From contig URUY01000004.1 in the NCBI GenBank assembly GCA_900551115.1, positions 116,387-180,386 of the forward strand: a DNA stretch of 64,000 nt, read 5' to 3'. Below are positions 18,317 to 26,405 of this stretch, in pieces (within the stretch, counting starts at the first letter, position 1; every line of letters starts with the position of its first letter). The notes under the pieces are model-generated. The model did no database searches, was not told where the DNA came from, and saw only the letters and a list, made by a program, of their open reading frames with translations. This DNA is from an uncultured Lachnospiraceae bacterium. Lineage in GTDB: Bacteria > Bacillota > Clostridia > Lachnospirales > Lachnospiraceae. The translations under genes and the position numbers were made by a program.

Positions 18317-18865
18317 ATGACAGAAAAAAGCAGAAACACATTAAAAATAAGTATACAGGACATTGCGCTCATTGGCATGATGACGGCAGTTATTGAAGTC
18401 AGCAAGCTTGCGCTGTCCTTTTTGCCAAATGTGGAGCTGGTTACTTTCTGGATTATCATGTTTACCCTGTTTTTCGGACCGAAAACCATTTATGCGATTA
18501 TAGTTTTTAATCTGATTGAAATAAGCATATACGGTATTCATATTTGGGTAATCATGTATTTTTACATGTGGCCGGTTTTGGCGCTCATAGCGTGGGTGCT
18601 TAGAAAAAAGGCTACTATATGGGTTTACAGTATACTTTCCGGGTTTTTCGGGCTTTTCTTCGGTGCTTTTGCGTCACTTCCCTATATTGCTATCGGTTCT
18701 GTAGACGGCAGCATCAGAAGCGGTCTGATTATGGCTTTTAACTGGTGGGTTGCCGGTATTCCATTTGATATTGTTCATGGTGTGGCCAATTTTGTGCTGA
18801 TGCTGGTGCTTTACACCCCTGTAAGAACACTTTTTGGCAGGTTCAAAGAAATTACAAATCCATAG
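18317..18865 (+). CDS. ECF transporter S component, predicted corrinoid-specific
   Basis: 182 residues, about six hydrophobic helices, typical length for an ECF substrate-binding subunit. The start ATG 18317 has GGAAGGG upstream; an upstream start at 18272 would begin only 5 bases after the previous stop. The helix 1 segment IALIGMMTAVIEVSKLAL resembles the EcfT-contact small-residue pattern of S components. No EcfA or EcfT genes are present, so it must share a group II energizing module. It is the second gene behind the cobalamin riboswitch, which predicts a cobalamin or precursor substrate; without the riboswitch the substrate could not be assigned. Confidence 0.8.
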   Translation: MTEKSRNTLKISIQDIALIGMMTAVIEVSKLALSFLPNVELVTFWIIMFTLFFGPKTIYAIIVFNLIEISIYGIHIWVIMYFYMWPVLALIAWVLRKKATIWVYSILSGFFGLFFGAFASLPYIAIGSVDGSIRSGLIMAFNWWVAGIPFDIVHGVANFVLMLVLYTPVRTLFGRFKEITNP

Positions 18866-19046
18866 CCAGGATAAAATCGGAAATGGATTTGGCTTTTGCA
18901 GCAGCCTTAAGCCATTTTTTCAGGATGGGAATATCCTGTTCACTATCAATTTTTGTCTTTATATCTTCGGGGATTTCTCCCAGATTTTCTAAAAGCTCTA
19001 AAACAGTATCATAACATAAGAAAAACGGATTTACAACAATGAATTA
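18852..19046 (-). pseudogene. C-terminal remnant of an Rpn/YhgA-like nuclease family gene
   Basis: The minus strand from 19046 to the stop at 18852 is open but has no start codon and no upstream domain. The 60-odd residues contain LELLENLGEIPEDIKTKI and ILKKWLKAAAKAKSISDF, the pattern seen at the C-terminus of Rpn family (PD-(D/E)XK nuclease/transposase-like) proteins. The catalytic domain is missing and an in-frame stop lies just upstream. The fragment overlaps the last codons of the ECF gene tail to tail. Confidence 0.5.
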
Positions 19047-19103
19047 ATTAAAAAATAATAATAAATTGGTCATAATGTATAATCAGTAATAGCAAAAAAT
19101 AAA

Positions 19104-20531
19104 TTACTCATCCTCATCATTTACCGCAGAACAAGGCAGGGAAAAGATAAACTCCGTGCCAACGCCCTCGGTGCTGATGACATTGATATGCTCGCCATGG
19201 GAGGCAATGATTTCTTTTACGATGGAAAGGCCGAGGCCGGTTCCCTTTTTGTCCTTACCGCGGGAGGAATCAGATTTATAGAAACGCTCCCAAATAAGCT
19301 TTAAGTCGTTTTTGGGAATGCCGATACCGCTGTCCTTTACGGAGACAAAAAGCTTGTGTTTCTTTTCAGAGGTTTCAATACGGATAACGGAATTGTGGTG
19401 GCTGAATTTTATGGCGTTGTCCAGCAGGTTGTAAAGCACCTGCTGGATTTTGCCCATATCAGCGTTGACATACATGGTATCGTTTGTCAGCACCAGTTCA
19501 ATGGCAAGCGTCTTTTTACGGCAGGTACCCTCAAAGGAAGCAGCCGTATTGCGGATGACCTGGTTGATATCAAAATCAGTTTTATCAAGAAGCATGCCTT
19601 TGGTATTCAGGTTGTTTAAGGTAAGCAGACTGTTAGTGAGCTTGGTAAGGCGGTCTGTTTCATTTAATACAATCTGCAGATATTTTTCATGAAGCTCGGG
19701 TGGAATAGTACCGTCAAGCATGGCGTCCAGATAGCCCCGGATAGAGGTAAGAGGAGATCTGAAGTCATGGGAAATATTGGCGACAAATTTTTTCTGGTCG
19801 TCCTCAGACCGGGCAATTTCACTTGCCATGTAGTTCAGACAGGCAGCCAGATATCCGATTTCATCTTCACTGTCTACCTGAAATTCATAATGCATATTGC
19901 CGGAAGCGTACTGCTCCGTGGCGTAGGTAATCTTGCGGAGCGGAACATAGACAATTTCCGTAAAGAAAATCAAAATAATGAGGGAAAGCAGAAACAGGAT
20001 ACCCAGTGTAATGTAAGAGATGTTAAGCAGCTTGTTGCTGGATGCTTCAATACCTGACATGGCAGTGTGGATTACCACATATCCCTTTACCTTGTATTCT
20101 GAGGTAATGGGCGCAATGACGTTCAGCATATCTTCTTCGTAACTGTCAAAAAAAGTCCCTACATTATAGTAGGAGCCGGCAGTTATGGTGGGGTCAAAAT
20201 TTTCAATCATAACTACATCCTCTACGTTTATAGGGGAATCTGTACTTAAAACCATCCGCCCGGACGGGTTGATGATTCTGATAACGGATTCCAGATAAAC
20301 GGACAGAGTATCCAACTGTGTTTTTACGGTTTCCAGAGAAGCATCGTTGGTGTAAAGCCCGGAAGCATAGGTGTCTGCAATCAGGGTGGCTTCGGAATAA
20401 AGCACATTTGCCTTTTCTCTGGTAAGCTGTTCTTTTGTCATACTGGGCACAAAGGTCGTAATGATGATAAAACCGAAAATACCGAAAATCACATAGGCCA
20501 GTACGAATTTCAGGTACAGGGTTTTTTTCAT
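19104..20531 (-). CDS. Sensor histidine kinase with extracytoplasmic domain
   Basis: 475 residues. Two membrane helices (about 8-28 and 170-193) enclose a sensor region of about 140 residues with a PAS/sCache-like feel. A HAMP linker follows (VPLRKITYATEQYASGNMHY), then HisKA with the phospho-acceptor His in NISHDFRSPLTSI near residue 255, and a HATPase domain with the N box DNAIKFSHHNS, G1 DSGIGIP and G2 GTGLGLSIV. Its start overlaps the response regulator stop by four bases (ATGA), so the pair is translationally coupled. The signal is not known; nearby peptidoglycan gene murG gives only weak context. Confidence 0.9.
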   Translation of the reverse strand: MKKTLYLKFVLAYVIFGIFGFIIITTFVPSMTKEQLTREKANVLYSEATLIADTYASGLYTNDASLETVKTQLDTLSVYLESVIRIINPSGRMVLSTDSPINVEDVVMIENFDPTITAGSYYNVGTFFDSYEEDMLNVIAPITSEYKVKGYVVIHTAMSGIEASSNKLLNISYITLGILFLLSLIILIFFTEIVYVPLRKITYATEQYASGNMHYEFQVDSEDEIGYLAACLNYMASEIARSEDDQKKFVANISHDFRSPLTSIRGYLDAMLDGTIPPELHEKYLQIVLNETDRLTKLTNSLLTLNNLNTKGMLLDKTDFDINQVIRNTAASFEGTCRKKTLAIELVLTNDTMYVNADMGKIQQVLYNLLDNAIKFSHHNSVIRIETSEKKHKLFVSVKDSGIGIPKNDLKLIWERFYKSDSSRGKDKKGTGLGLSIVKEIIASHGEHINVISTEGVGTEFIFSLPCSAVNDEDE

Positions 20532-21238
20532 GACGGATTTCCTTTGACTTCAAATTTATATCCGATGCCCCAGATGGTAGAAATTTTCCAGGCATCGTGA
20601 TCCTTTATTTTTTCACGAAGACGTTTGATATGTACGTCAACAGTACGGGTATCGCCGATATATTCATATCCCCAGATCTGGTCTAAAAGCTGTTCTCTGG
20701 TAAAAACATGGTTAGGAGAGGAAGCGAGAAAATAAAGAAGCTCCAGCTCCTTGGGCGGCATTTCCACGGTGTTGCCCATATATATGACGGAGTAGTTGGT
20801 CTGATTGACAATAAGGTCAGGATATTCTACCCTCTTGTCGGTAACCGGTTCCGGGGCGGCAACCATGGGCTTATAGCGGCGCAGCACCGCTTTTACGCGG
20901 GCCACCAGTTCCTTGGAATCAAAGGGCTTTTCCACGAAATCATCGGCGCCAAGCTCCAGTCCCAATACTTTATCAAAAACCTCCCCCTTTGCGGAAAGAA
21001 TGATAATGGGCGTCTGCTGTTTTGCGCGCACTTCTCTGCAGACCTGATAGCCGTCAATGCCGGGAAGCATCAAATCTAAAAGGATTAAGTTGGGCGCAAA
21101 GGAGTCTACTGCGGTCAGGGCGGATTCTCCGTCCCCCACAATCATGGTTTCAAAGCATTCCTTGGTCAGATACAGGGAAATCAGCTCTGCAATATTTTCA
21201 TCGTCATCCACAATGAGGATTTTTTGTTTGTTTACCAT
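20528..21238 (-). CDS. OmpR/PhoB-family response regulator
   Basis: 236 residues. The receiver has the acidic pair VDDDEN at residues 10-15, the phospho-accepting Asp in LILLDLMLPG near residue 55, Thr/Ser in ILSAKG near residue 84 and Lys in KPFDSKELVARV. The C-terminal winged helix includes the transactivation-loop segment FTREQLLDQIWGYEYIGDTRTVDVHI. The start has a GGAGCAG site right after the rod-shaped RNA candidate, so the regulator gene may be read from that RNA's promoter or from mutS2. The HK gene follows with a four-base overlap. Confidence 0.92.
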   Translation of the reverse strand: MVNKQKILIVDDDENIAELISLYLTKECFETMIVGDGESALTAVDSFAPNLILLDLMLPGIDGYQVCREVRAKQQTPIIILSAKGEVFDKVLGLELGADDFVEKPFDSKELVARVKAVLRRYKPMVAAPEPVTDKRVEYPDLIVNQTNYSVIYMGNTVEMPPKELELLYFLASSPNHVFTREQLLDQIWGYEYIGDTRTVDVHIKRLREKIKDHDAWKISTIWGIGYKFEVKGNPS

Positions 21239-21254
21239 ATGCTGCTCCTTTTTC

Positions 21255-21496
21255 AGGGAAGTTTGTAGCGGGAGGTTTGGACCTACTACCGATTGTTACC
21301 AGAGCGCCCTGTGTTCTATCCGGGGCAAGTTATGCCGGACATTCCAGCAAGCCTCGAAAAGCAAAATCGTGTTCAGCAAAGGCTTCCACGATTTAGAGTC
21401 TTGCCTCCATGGCATAAAAAAGCCCCGGACAGAAGACAGGCGCTCAGTTGGCAATTGGTGACTGGATGCACTGTACACGCCTCTGCAAACTTCCCT
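21255..21496 (-). ncRNA. Rod-shaped structured RNA, candidate 6S RNA
   Basis: The 242-base spacer between mutS2 and the response regulator folds on itself along its whole length. Terminal stem: AGGGAAGTTTG against CAAACTTCCCT (perfect 11 pairs). Further in, GAGCGCC pairs with GGCGCTC, CCGGGGC with GCCCCGG, TTATGCC with GGCATAA, GCAAG with CTTGC, and the apical stem AAATCGTG with CACGATTT. Between the terminal stem and the GC-rich stem is a mostly unpaired region, like the central bubble of 6S RNA. A promoter is placed exactly 8 bases before the first stem base. Length is somewhat above the usual 180-205 of Firmicute 6S RNA; a MITE-like palindromic element is the main alternative. Confidence 0.5.
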
Positions 21497-21504
21497 AAAA
21501 TCAA

Positions 21505-21533
21505 ATATTATTTAAAAGTTACGATTGTGACAC
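21505..21533 (-). promoter_or_regulatory. Promoter of the rod-shaped RNA, inside the 3' end of mutS2
   Basis: Minus strand: -35 GTGTCA (21528-21533, four of six to consensus), 17-base spacer, -10 TAATAT (21505-21510), and an A start eight bases downstream at 21496, which is the first base of the terminal stem. Confidence 0.5.
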
Positions 21534-23886
21534 CAGCGTCACCTTCTCCAAATTCACCGAGACGGTATTCTTTTACATACTTTAACCGTTTTAAATGGCT
21601 GTGTACGGCGTTTCTTAAGGCACCGGTACCTTTGCCGTGTACCACGCGGACGTTTGGAAGATGTGAAAGGTAAGCATCGTCTAAATATTTGTCCAAAGCC
21701 GCGGTTGCTTCATCGCAGGTCATGCCGAGAAGGTTGATTTCCGGTGAAATCGTCAGGGATTTGGACAGCTTCATTTTGCCGGTGCTGCGTATAGGTTTGA
21801 CAGCAGAAGAAGCCGTATCGTTATCCGCAAGCAGGGCAAGGTCATTGATATTTACGGAGGAACGGATAATACCGCACTGGACAAAAAGGTTGCCCTTTGC
21901 GTCCGGCAGAGTGCTTACCGTGCCCTTTAAGCCCATGGAAATGACTTTTACGGAATCTCCCTTTTTTAACTTCTTAGGGTCTAAAGCCTTTCTTGCAGGC
22001 TGGGGAGGGGTCTTTAAGGCAAGCCGCTCGTTTTTGTCGTCAATCTGACTGCGGATTTTCTGCCGCTTTTTCTCAAGCTCTTTTATATCAGTGCCGGAAT
22101 CAGCTTTGTTGAAGGTGCGGATGGTCTCATCTGCAATCTCCTTTGCCTCCTGGAGGATGGAGCGGGCTTTTTCGTTGGCTTCCCGTAAAATCTTATCTCT
22201 GGCGCTGTCCAGCTTCTCGTTTTTTGCCTTTAACTGGCCTTCTAAAGTCTTGATGCGCTCCTTGTATTCGGCTATTTCCTTATGCTCTTTTTCAATGGTC
22301 AGCCGGCTGTTTTCCAAATCGGCAATCACATCTTCAAAGCTTTCATCCTCCTTGCTGATTTGCTCTTTGGCGGCTTCTATAATGGCGTCCGGCAGCCCTA
22401 GCTTGGATGAAATGGCAAAGGCGTTGCTCTTGCCGGGAATGCCGATTAAAAGCCTGTAGGTGGGCTTTAAGGATTCCACATCAAATTCGCAGCATGCATT
22501 TTCCACAAAGGAGGTGGACAGGGCATAGAGCTTTAACTCACTGTAATGGGTAGTAGCCATAGTGCGGATGCCTCTGTCATGCAGATGGTTTAAAATAGCA
22601 ATGGCAAGGGCGGCTCCCTCGGTAGGGTCCGTACCGGCTCCCAGCTCGTCAAAAAGACAGAGAGAGTTTTCGTCTGCATGTGACAATATTGTCACAATAG
22701 ATGTCATGTGGGAGGAAAAGGTGGAGAGGCTCTGTTCAATACTCTGCTCATCTCCGATATCTGCATAAACCTCTTCAAAAATAGAAAGCTCTGACCGGTC
22801 AAGTGCCGGAATATGAAGTCCGGCCTGTCCCATCAGGGTAAAAAGCCCCACCGTTTTTAAGGAAACGGTCTTACCGCCGGTATTGGGGCCTGTGATAATG
22901 AGCAGGTCAAAATCCCTGCCTAAATGGATGTCAATAGGCACCACCTTCTTTTTGTCAAGCAGGGGATGGCGGCCCTTACGGATATGAATATAATGCTCGT
23001 TGTTGAAAACGGGCATGGTAGCATTCTGCTCCATTGCCAGTTTGGCTTTGGCAAAAATAAAGTCCAGCTGCGTCATAAGGCGCTGGTTAGTGCCGATTTC
23101 CGTGGTATGACCGGATACCTGCAGGGAAAGCTCCGCTAAAATCCGTTCGATTTCCTTCTGTTCTTCAATACCCAGTTCCCTTAGCTGATTGTTCAATTCC
23201 ACAACGGCGGCGGGCTCTATAAAGAAGGTGGAGCCGGTGGAGGACTGGTCATGCACCATACCCGGTACCTGGCTTTTATATTCGGCCTTGACAGGAATAC
23301 AGTAGCGCATATCGCGCATGGTAATAACCGCATCCTGTAAGTAGGTGCGGCAGGAGCCGTTGAGCATGGAATTTAACTGGTTATGAATCTTTTCTCCGGT
23401 CAGATTGATGCTGCGGCGGATACGTTTTAATTCCGGGCTGGCGTCATCGGCAATCTCGTCCTCGGACAAAATGCAGCGCCGTATTTCGTCTGCAATAGAT
23501 GACAAAGGTGTCAGGTCTTGAAAGTAAGCGGTAAGGGAGTCTTCGGTGGATTCTTCCCGCTCGTTTCGTCCATAGGATTTGATACGGGCAACATTTTCCA
23601 GAAAACCGGCAATTTTTAACAGCTCAGAAATTGAGAGCGAGCTTCCTACCTCCAGGGATTTTAAGGAAAATAAAAGATCCTTGTTGCCGCCGAAGGAGGT
23701 GCTGCCGTATTGGAAAAGGCGTGACAAGGCGTCAGCCGTTTCTGTCTGTGCCCTGCAGATATCCGAAAGCAGTGTGTCGGGAATAAGGTCGGCACACTTT
23801 TTTTTGCCCGGCTCAGAGTCAGCCTTTTCTGTCAGCTTTAAAATGATTTTATCGTATTCAAGCGTGTGTAATACTTTTTTGTTCAT
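21508..23886 (-). CDS. mutS2: Endonuclease MutS2
   Basis: 792 residues, the usual length of MutS2. The N-terminus is the lever/clamp region without the mismatch-recognition domain of MutS. The ATPase has Walker A GPNTGGKTVSLKT near residue 333, the DELGAGTDPTEGAALA Walker B region near 415 and the STFSSHM motif. A long coiled coil (about 510-630) precedes a KOW-like segment and the C-terminal Smr nuclease domain with LGMTCDEATAALDKYLDDA and RVVHGKGTGALR. MutS2 suppresses recombination and in Bacillus acts on collided ribosomes. It overlaps the murG stop by four bases. Confidence 0.95.
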   Translation of the reverse strand: MNKKVLHTLEYDKIILKLTEKADSEPGKKKCADLIPDTLLSDICRAQTETADALSRLFQYGSTSFGGNKDLLFSLKSLEVGSSLSISELLKIAGFLENVARIKSYGRNEREESTEDSLTAYFQDLTPLSSIADEIRRCILSEDEIADDASPELKRIRRSINLTGEKIHNQLNSMLNGSCRTYLQDAVITMRDMRYCIPVKAEYKSQVPGMVHDQSSTGSTFFIEPAAVVELNNQLRELGIEEQKEIERILAELSLQVSGHTTEIGTNQRLMTQLDFIFAKAKLAMEQNATMPVFNNEHYIHIRKGRHPLLDKKKVVPIDIHLGRDFDLLIITGPNTGGKTVSLKTVGLFTLMGQAGLHIPALDRSELSIFEEVYADIGDEQSIEQSLSTFSSHMTSIVTILSHADENSLCLFDELGAGTDPTEGAALAIAILNHLHDRGIRTMATTHYSELKLYALSTSFVENACCEFDVESLKPTYRLLIGIPGKSNAFAISSKLGLPDAIIEAAKEQISKEDESFEDVIADLENSRLTIEKEHKEIAEYKERIKTLEGQLKAKNEKLDSARDKILREANEKARSILQEAKEIADETIRTFNKADSGTDIKELEKKRQKIRSQIDDKNERLALKTPPQPARKALDPKKLKKGDSVKVISMGLKGTVSTLPDAKGNLFVQCGIIRSSVNINDLALLADNDTASSAVKPIRSTGKMKLSKSLTISPEINLLGMTCDEATAALDKYLDDAYLSHLPNVRVVHGKGTGALRNAVHSHLKRLKYVKEYRLGEFGEGDAGVTIVTFK

Positions 23887-24956
23887 GAGGATTCCTTTGT
23901 TGTATCAGCAATCAGCTTCATAATGGTCGCGATGGAGCTAAGCTGGCTGCTCTGTTTCATGGTATCAATATAGGTCTGTCTGGAGCAGTAAAGCTCCTGT
24001 ACCTTTTCTACCAGCAAATCTTCCGTCAGATAGTCTTCGTCTATGACGATGGAAAAGCCCTGGGATTCAAAGGAGCGTGCGTTTAAGAGCTGGTCGCCCC
24101 TGCTTTTGGCAGAGGGCAGCGGAATCAGGATATTGGGCTTATTTAAAGCCAAAAGCTCGCAGATGGCATTGGCACCCGCGCGGGAAATCACCACATCTGC
24201 CATGGCAAAGATATCCTTAAGCTCAGATTTTAAGTACTCAAACTGTTTGTAGCCTTCTACGTTTAGCAGCAGGTTGTCAACTTTTTCCTTGCCGCACAGA
24301 TGCACTACCTGAAAATCTTTAAGCAGCTTGGGCAGGGCAGCTCTTACGGCCTTATTGACGCTGGCAGCACCCTGACTGCCGCCGATTACCATGACTACGG
24401 GCTTGTTGGCAGTAAAGCCGCACATATCAAGACCGTTTATTTTATTGCCGGAGGAAAGCTCTTCGCGGATAGGTGAGCCGGTCAGTACTGCTTTGTCCTT
24501 GGGAAGCATGGCAAGCGTCTCAGGGAAGTTGCAGCAGATTTTTGCGGCAACCGGCGCACAGAGCTTGTTGGCAAGTCCGGGCGTCATGTCGGATTCATGT
24601 ATAATGCAGGGGATTTTTAAAGCCGCTGCAGCACGTACAACGGGTACGCTGACAAAGCCGCCCTTGGAAAAGACCACGTCCGGCTTGATTTCTTTTAAGT
24701 ATTTTTTTGCTTCGGAATATCCCTTTAAAACACGGAAAGGGTCTGTAAAGTTTTTGGGGTCTAAGTAACGTCTGAATTTGCCGGTGGCAATTCCGTAATA
24801 GGGAATATCAAAATCGGCAATCAGTCTCTTTTCTATTCCGTCATAGGAGCCCATGTAAAAAACTTCAAAGCCGGCATCCTTAAGATGAGGCAGAAGCGCA
24901 ATGTTCGGGGTTACATGACCGGCGGTGCCGCCGCCCGTTAATACTATCTTTTTCAA
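23883..24956 (-). CDS. murG: UDP-N-acetylglucosamine--lipid I GlcNAc transferase MurG
   Basis: 357 residues if started at TTG 24956, which stands 7 bases after a strong AGAGGTG site; the ATG five codons earlier (24971) has no good site. The glycine-rich N-terminal GGGTAGHVTPNIALLPHLK loop, the KGGFVSVPVVRAA segment, GGSQGAASVNKAV near residue 190 and SRAGANAICELLALNKPNILIPLP near 260 are the GT28/MurG motifs for membrane lipid I and UDP-GlcNAc binding. It makes lipid II at the inner face of the membrane. In many clostridia murG lies in the division cluster; here it is next to mutS2 and away from other mur genes. Confidence 0.95.
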   Translation of the reverse strand: MKKIVLTGGGTAGHVTPNIALLPHLKDAGFEVFYMGSYDGIEKRLIADFDIPYYGIATGKFRRYLDPKNFTDPFRVLKGYSEAKKYLKEIKPDVVFSKGGFVSVPVVRAAAALKIPCIIHESDMTPGLANKLCAPVAAKICCNFPETLAMLPKDKAVLTGSPIREELSSGNKINGLDMCGFTANKPVVMVIGGSQGAASVNKAVRAALPKLLKDFQVVHLCGKEKVDNLLLNVEGYKQFEYLKSELKDIFAMADVVISRAGANAICELLALNKPNILIPLPSAKSRGDQLLNARSFESQGFSIVIDEDYLTEDLLVEKVQELYCSRQTYIDTMKQSSQLSSIATIMKLIADTTKESS

Positions 24957-24983
24957 AATAACACCTCTCATACCTGTTGAATA

Positions 24984-25220
24984 TTACTGCATGGACTCTA
25001 AAGCTTTTGCCAGCTGATCAGGACAGGAAGTGGACTTAAAGCCGCATTTGATGCCCTTCAGTCTTGTAATGGCGTCTTCTACCTTCATGCCTGTTACTAA
25101 GCTGCTGATGCCCTGCAGATTGCCGTTGCATCCGCCTGTAAATTTTACGGACTCGATAATGCCTTCCGTTACTTCTATATCAATAGCTGTAGAGCAAGTT
25201 CCTGATGTTTTATATTTCAT
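24984..25220 (-). CDS. TSCPD domain protein (TIGR03905-type)
   Basis: 78 residues, nearly all one TSCPD domain: the segment VKFTGGCNGNLQGISSLV at residues 25-42 and the name-giving TSCPDQLAKAL at the C-terminus. The same fold is found at the C-terminus of some vitamin B12-dependent ribonucleotide reductases, but here it stands alone, as is common in clostridia. Four cysteines could bind metal. The site GGAGG is 5 bases before the ATG, and the stop is 13 bases before the murG ATG region, so it probably shares a transcript with murG and mutS2. Function unknown. Confidence 0.85.
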   Translation of the reverse strand: MKYKTSGTCSTAIDIEVTEGIIESVKFTGGCNGNLQGISSLVTGMKVEDAITRLKGIKCGFKSTSCPDQLAKALESMQ

Positions 25221-25393
25221 AAAAGCCTCCTGTGCAATACATTTTTGACAGCCTGCCTATCGTGCTGTTTCTAAGGTAGGATTATAGCAGAAATATGGGA
25301 GGGATTCCAGTACTTACCGCACATTTCATACATTTTTTGCTAATTGTGTAAAAAAAGAAAAAAAGATGTCGACGAAATTACGCTCATATTGTA

Positions 25394-25422
25394 TTGTTCC
25401 TTTGGAACATGTCTACTATAAT
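25394..25422 (+). promoter_or_regulatory. Promoter with overlapping inverted repeat, upstream of the membrane protein gene
   Basis: -35 TTGTTC (25394-25399), 17-base spacer, perfect -10 TATAAT (25417-25422). The inverted repeat GTTCC-TTT-GGAAC (25396-25408) covers the -35 and start of the spacer and may be an operator. Confidence 0.6.
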
Positions 25423-25467
25423 GATAGTTGACAAAAAAGCAGAATCACCCGTATAAAGGAGGAATCT

Positions 25468-26280
25468 ATGTTTGCTGTTTTTTATGAAGAAAAGCTGATA
25501 ACCGTTTTTATGCTTATATCCTTATTATTAAGCATGTTTACAAGAATTATGATAGGGATACTATACCAGAATATGATAAAAGAGACAGAAAATATGTCTG
25601 CCACCAAGCATAAAATTTTAAAACAGTGCAAATTGAAATTTGCAAACTGCTACCAGTTGAACAGCGGAGTTGCCAATATTCCCATTTTTGTGGACAAGTT
25701 TATGGGCAGGCTGAAAATCGGGCCGTTTACCTTTCAGACAATGTATCATCTGTCGGGACAGCTGATGCTCTTATCCGTATTTTTTGCCGGAGTCGGCGTT
25801 TGCAAAAGCATAATCGCCGGGTTCACGATAGGGGCAATTCTCCCCTTCTATATTGTAAGCTTTCTTGGCATGTACCTGTATTTTGCCATATCTGCAATTG
25901 CCGATATCAAAGGCAGGCGGCGGATTTTAAAGACTAATCTGGTGGATTATCTGGAAAATCATATGGTAAGCCGTCTTGCACAGGCGGATTATTCTGCAGA
26001 CGAAGGAGAATATGCAGGCAGGCGGAGAGGCAGGGAGCAGGCAGGCGGGGAGCAAAGGTCCGACAGAGAGCAGCCGGGCAGAGAGTTAGGGTCTGACAGG
26101 GAGCAGGCAGGCAGGGAGCAGAAAGCAGGGGTTGAACTGATGCCTGTTCACGGCAGGCTCAGAGGACAGGCCGGTGATGATACGGCGGGAGAACAGGCTG
26201 TGGAAAGAAAAGGAAGAATCTTTACGCTTTCCGAAGAAAAGGAATTAGAAGAATTGCTGAAAGAATTCCTTACGTCATGA
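25468..26280 (+). CDS. Membrane protein with repetitive charged cytoplasmic tail
   Basis: 270 residues, site AAAGGAGG 5 bases before ATG. A first helix (about 10-32), a basic Cys-containing segment, then two more hydrophobic segments (about 95-118 and 122-148). I do not recognise a named family. Residues 180-225 are a low-complexity tract in which GREQAGxEQ/SDREQ-type units repeat (GREQAGGEQRSDREQPGRE, then GSDREQAGREQ). At the DNA level units of GGCAGGGAGCAG and CGACAGAGAGCAG recur between 26025 and 26125. A final acidic helix LSEEKELEELLKEFL closes the protein. The tract is more GC-rich than the surroundings and could vary in length between strains. Role unknown. Confidence 0.65.
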   Translation: MFAVFYEEKLITVFMLISLLLSMFTRIMIGILYQNMIKETENMSATKHKILKQCKLKFANCYQLNSGVANIPIFVDKFMGRLKIGPFTFQTMYHLSGQLMLLSVFFAGVGVCKSIIAGFTIGAILPFYIVSFLGMYLYFAISAIADIKGRRRILKTNLVDYLENHMVSRLAQADYSADEGEYAGRRRGREQAGGEQRSDREQPGRELGSDREQAGREQKAGVELMPVHGRLRGQAGDDTAGEQAVERKGRIFTLSEEKELEELLKEFLTS

Positions 26281-26302
26281 TGCATTTTGACAAAGGTTTT
26301 TC

Positions 26303-26331
26303 TTGAATTTGCCATATAACTCTGCTAAACT
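26303..26331 (+). promoter_or_regulatory. Promoter of pgi
   Basis: -35 TTGAAT (26303-26308), 17-base spacer, -10 TAAACT (26326-26331), about 75 bases before the pgi start codon. Confidence 0.5.
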
Positions 26332-26405
26332 GTATGTGATTAAGGGAAAGAAGCTTAAGCAATCAAGGGAGAGCAGCCTTAAGCATGAGAAAGGGAGCAG
26401 AAGAG

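Noticed and set aside
26288..26320. TTGACA at 26287 as the pgi -35
   Set aside because: The nearest AT-rich hexamer TATAAC is 22 bases away, too far; the TTGAAT/TAAACT pair with 17-base spacing is preferred.
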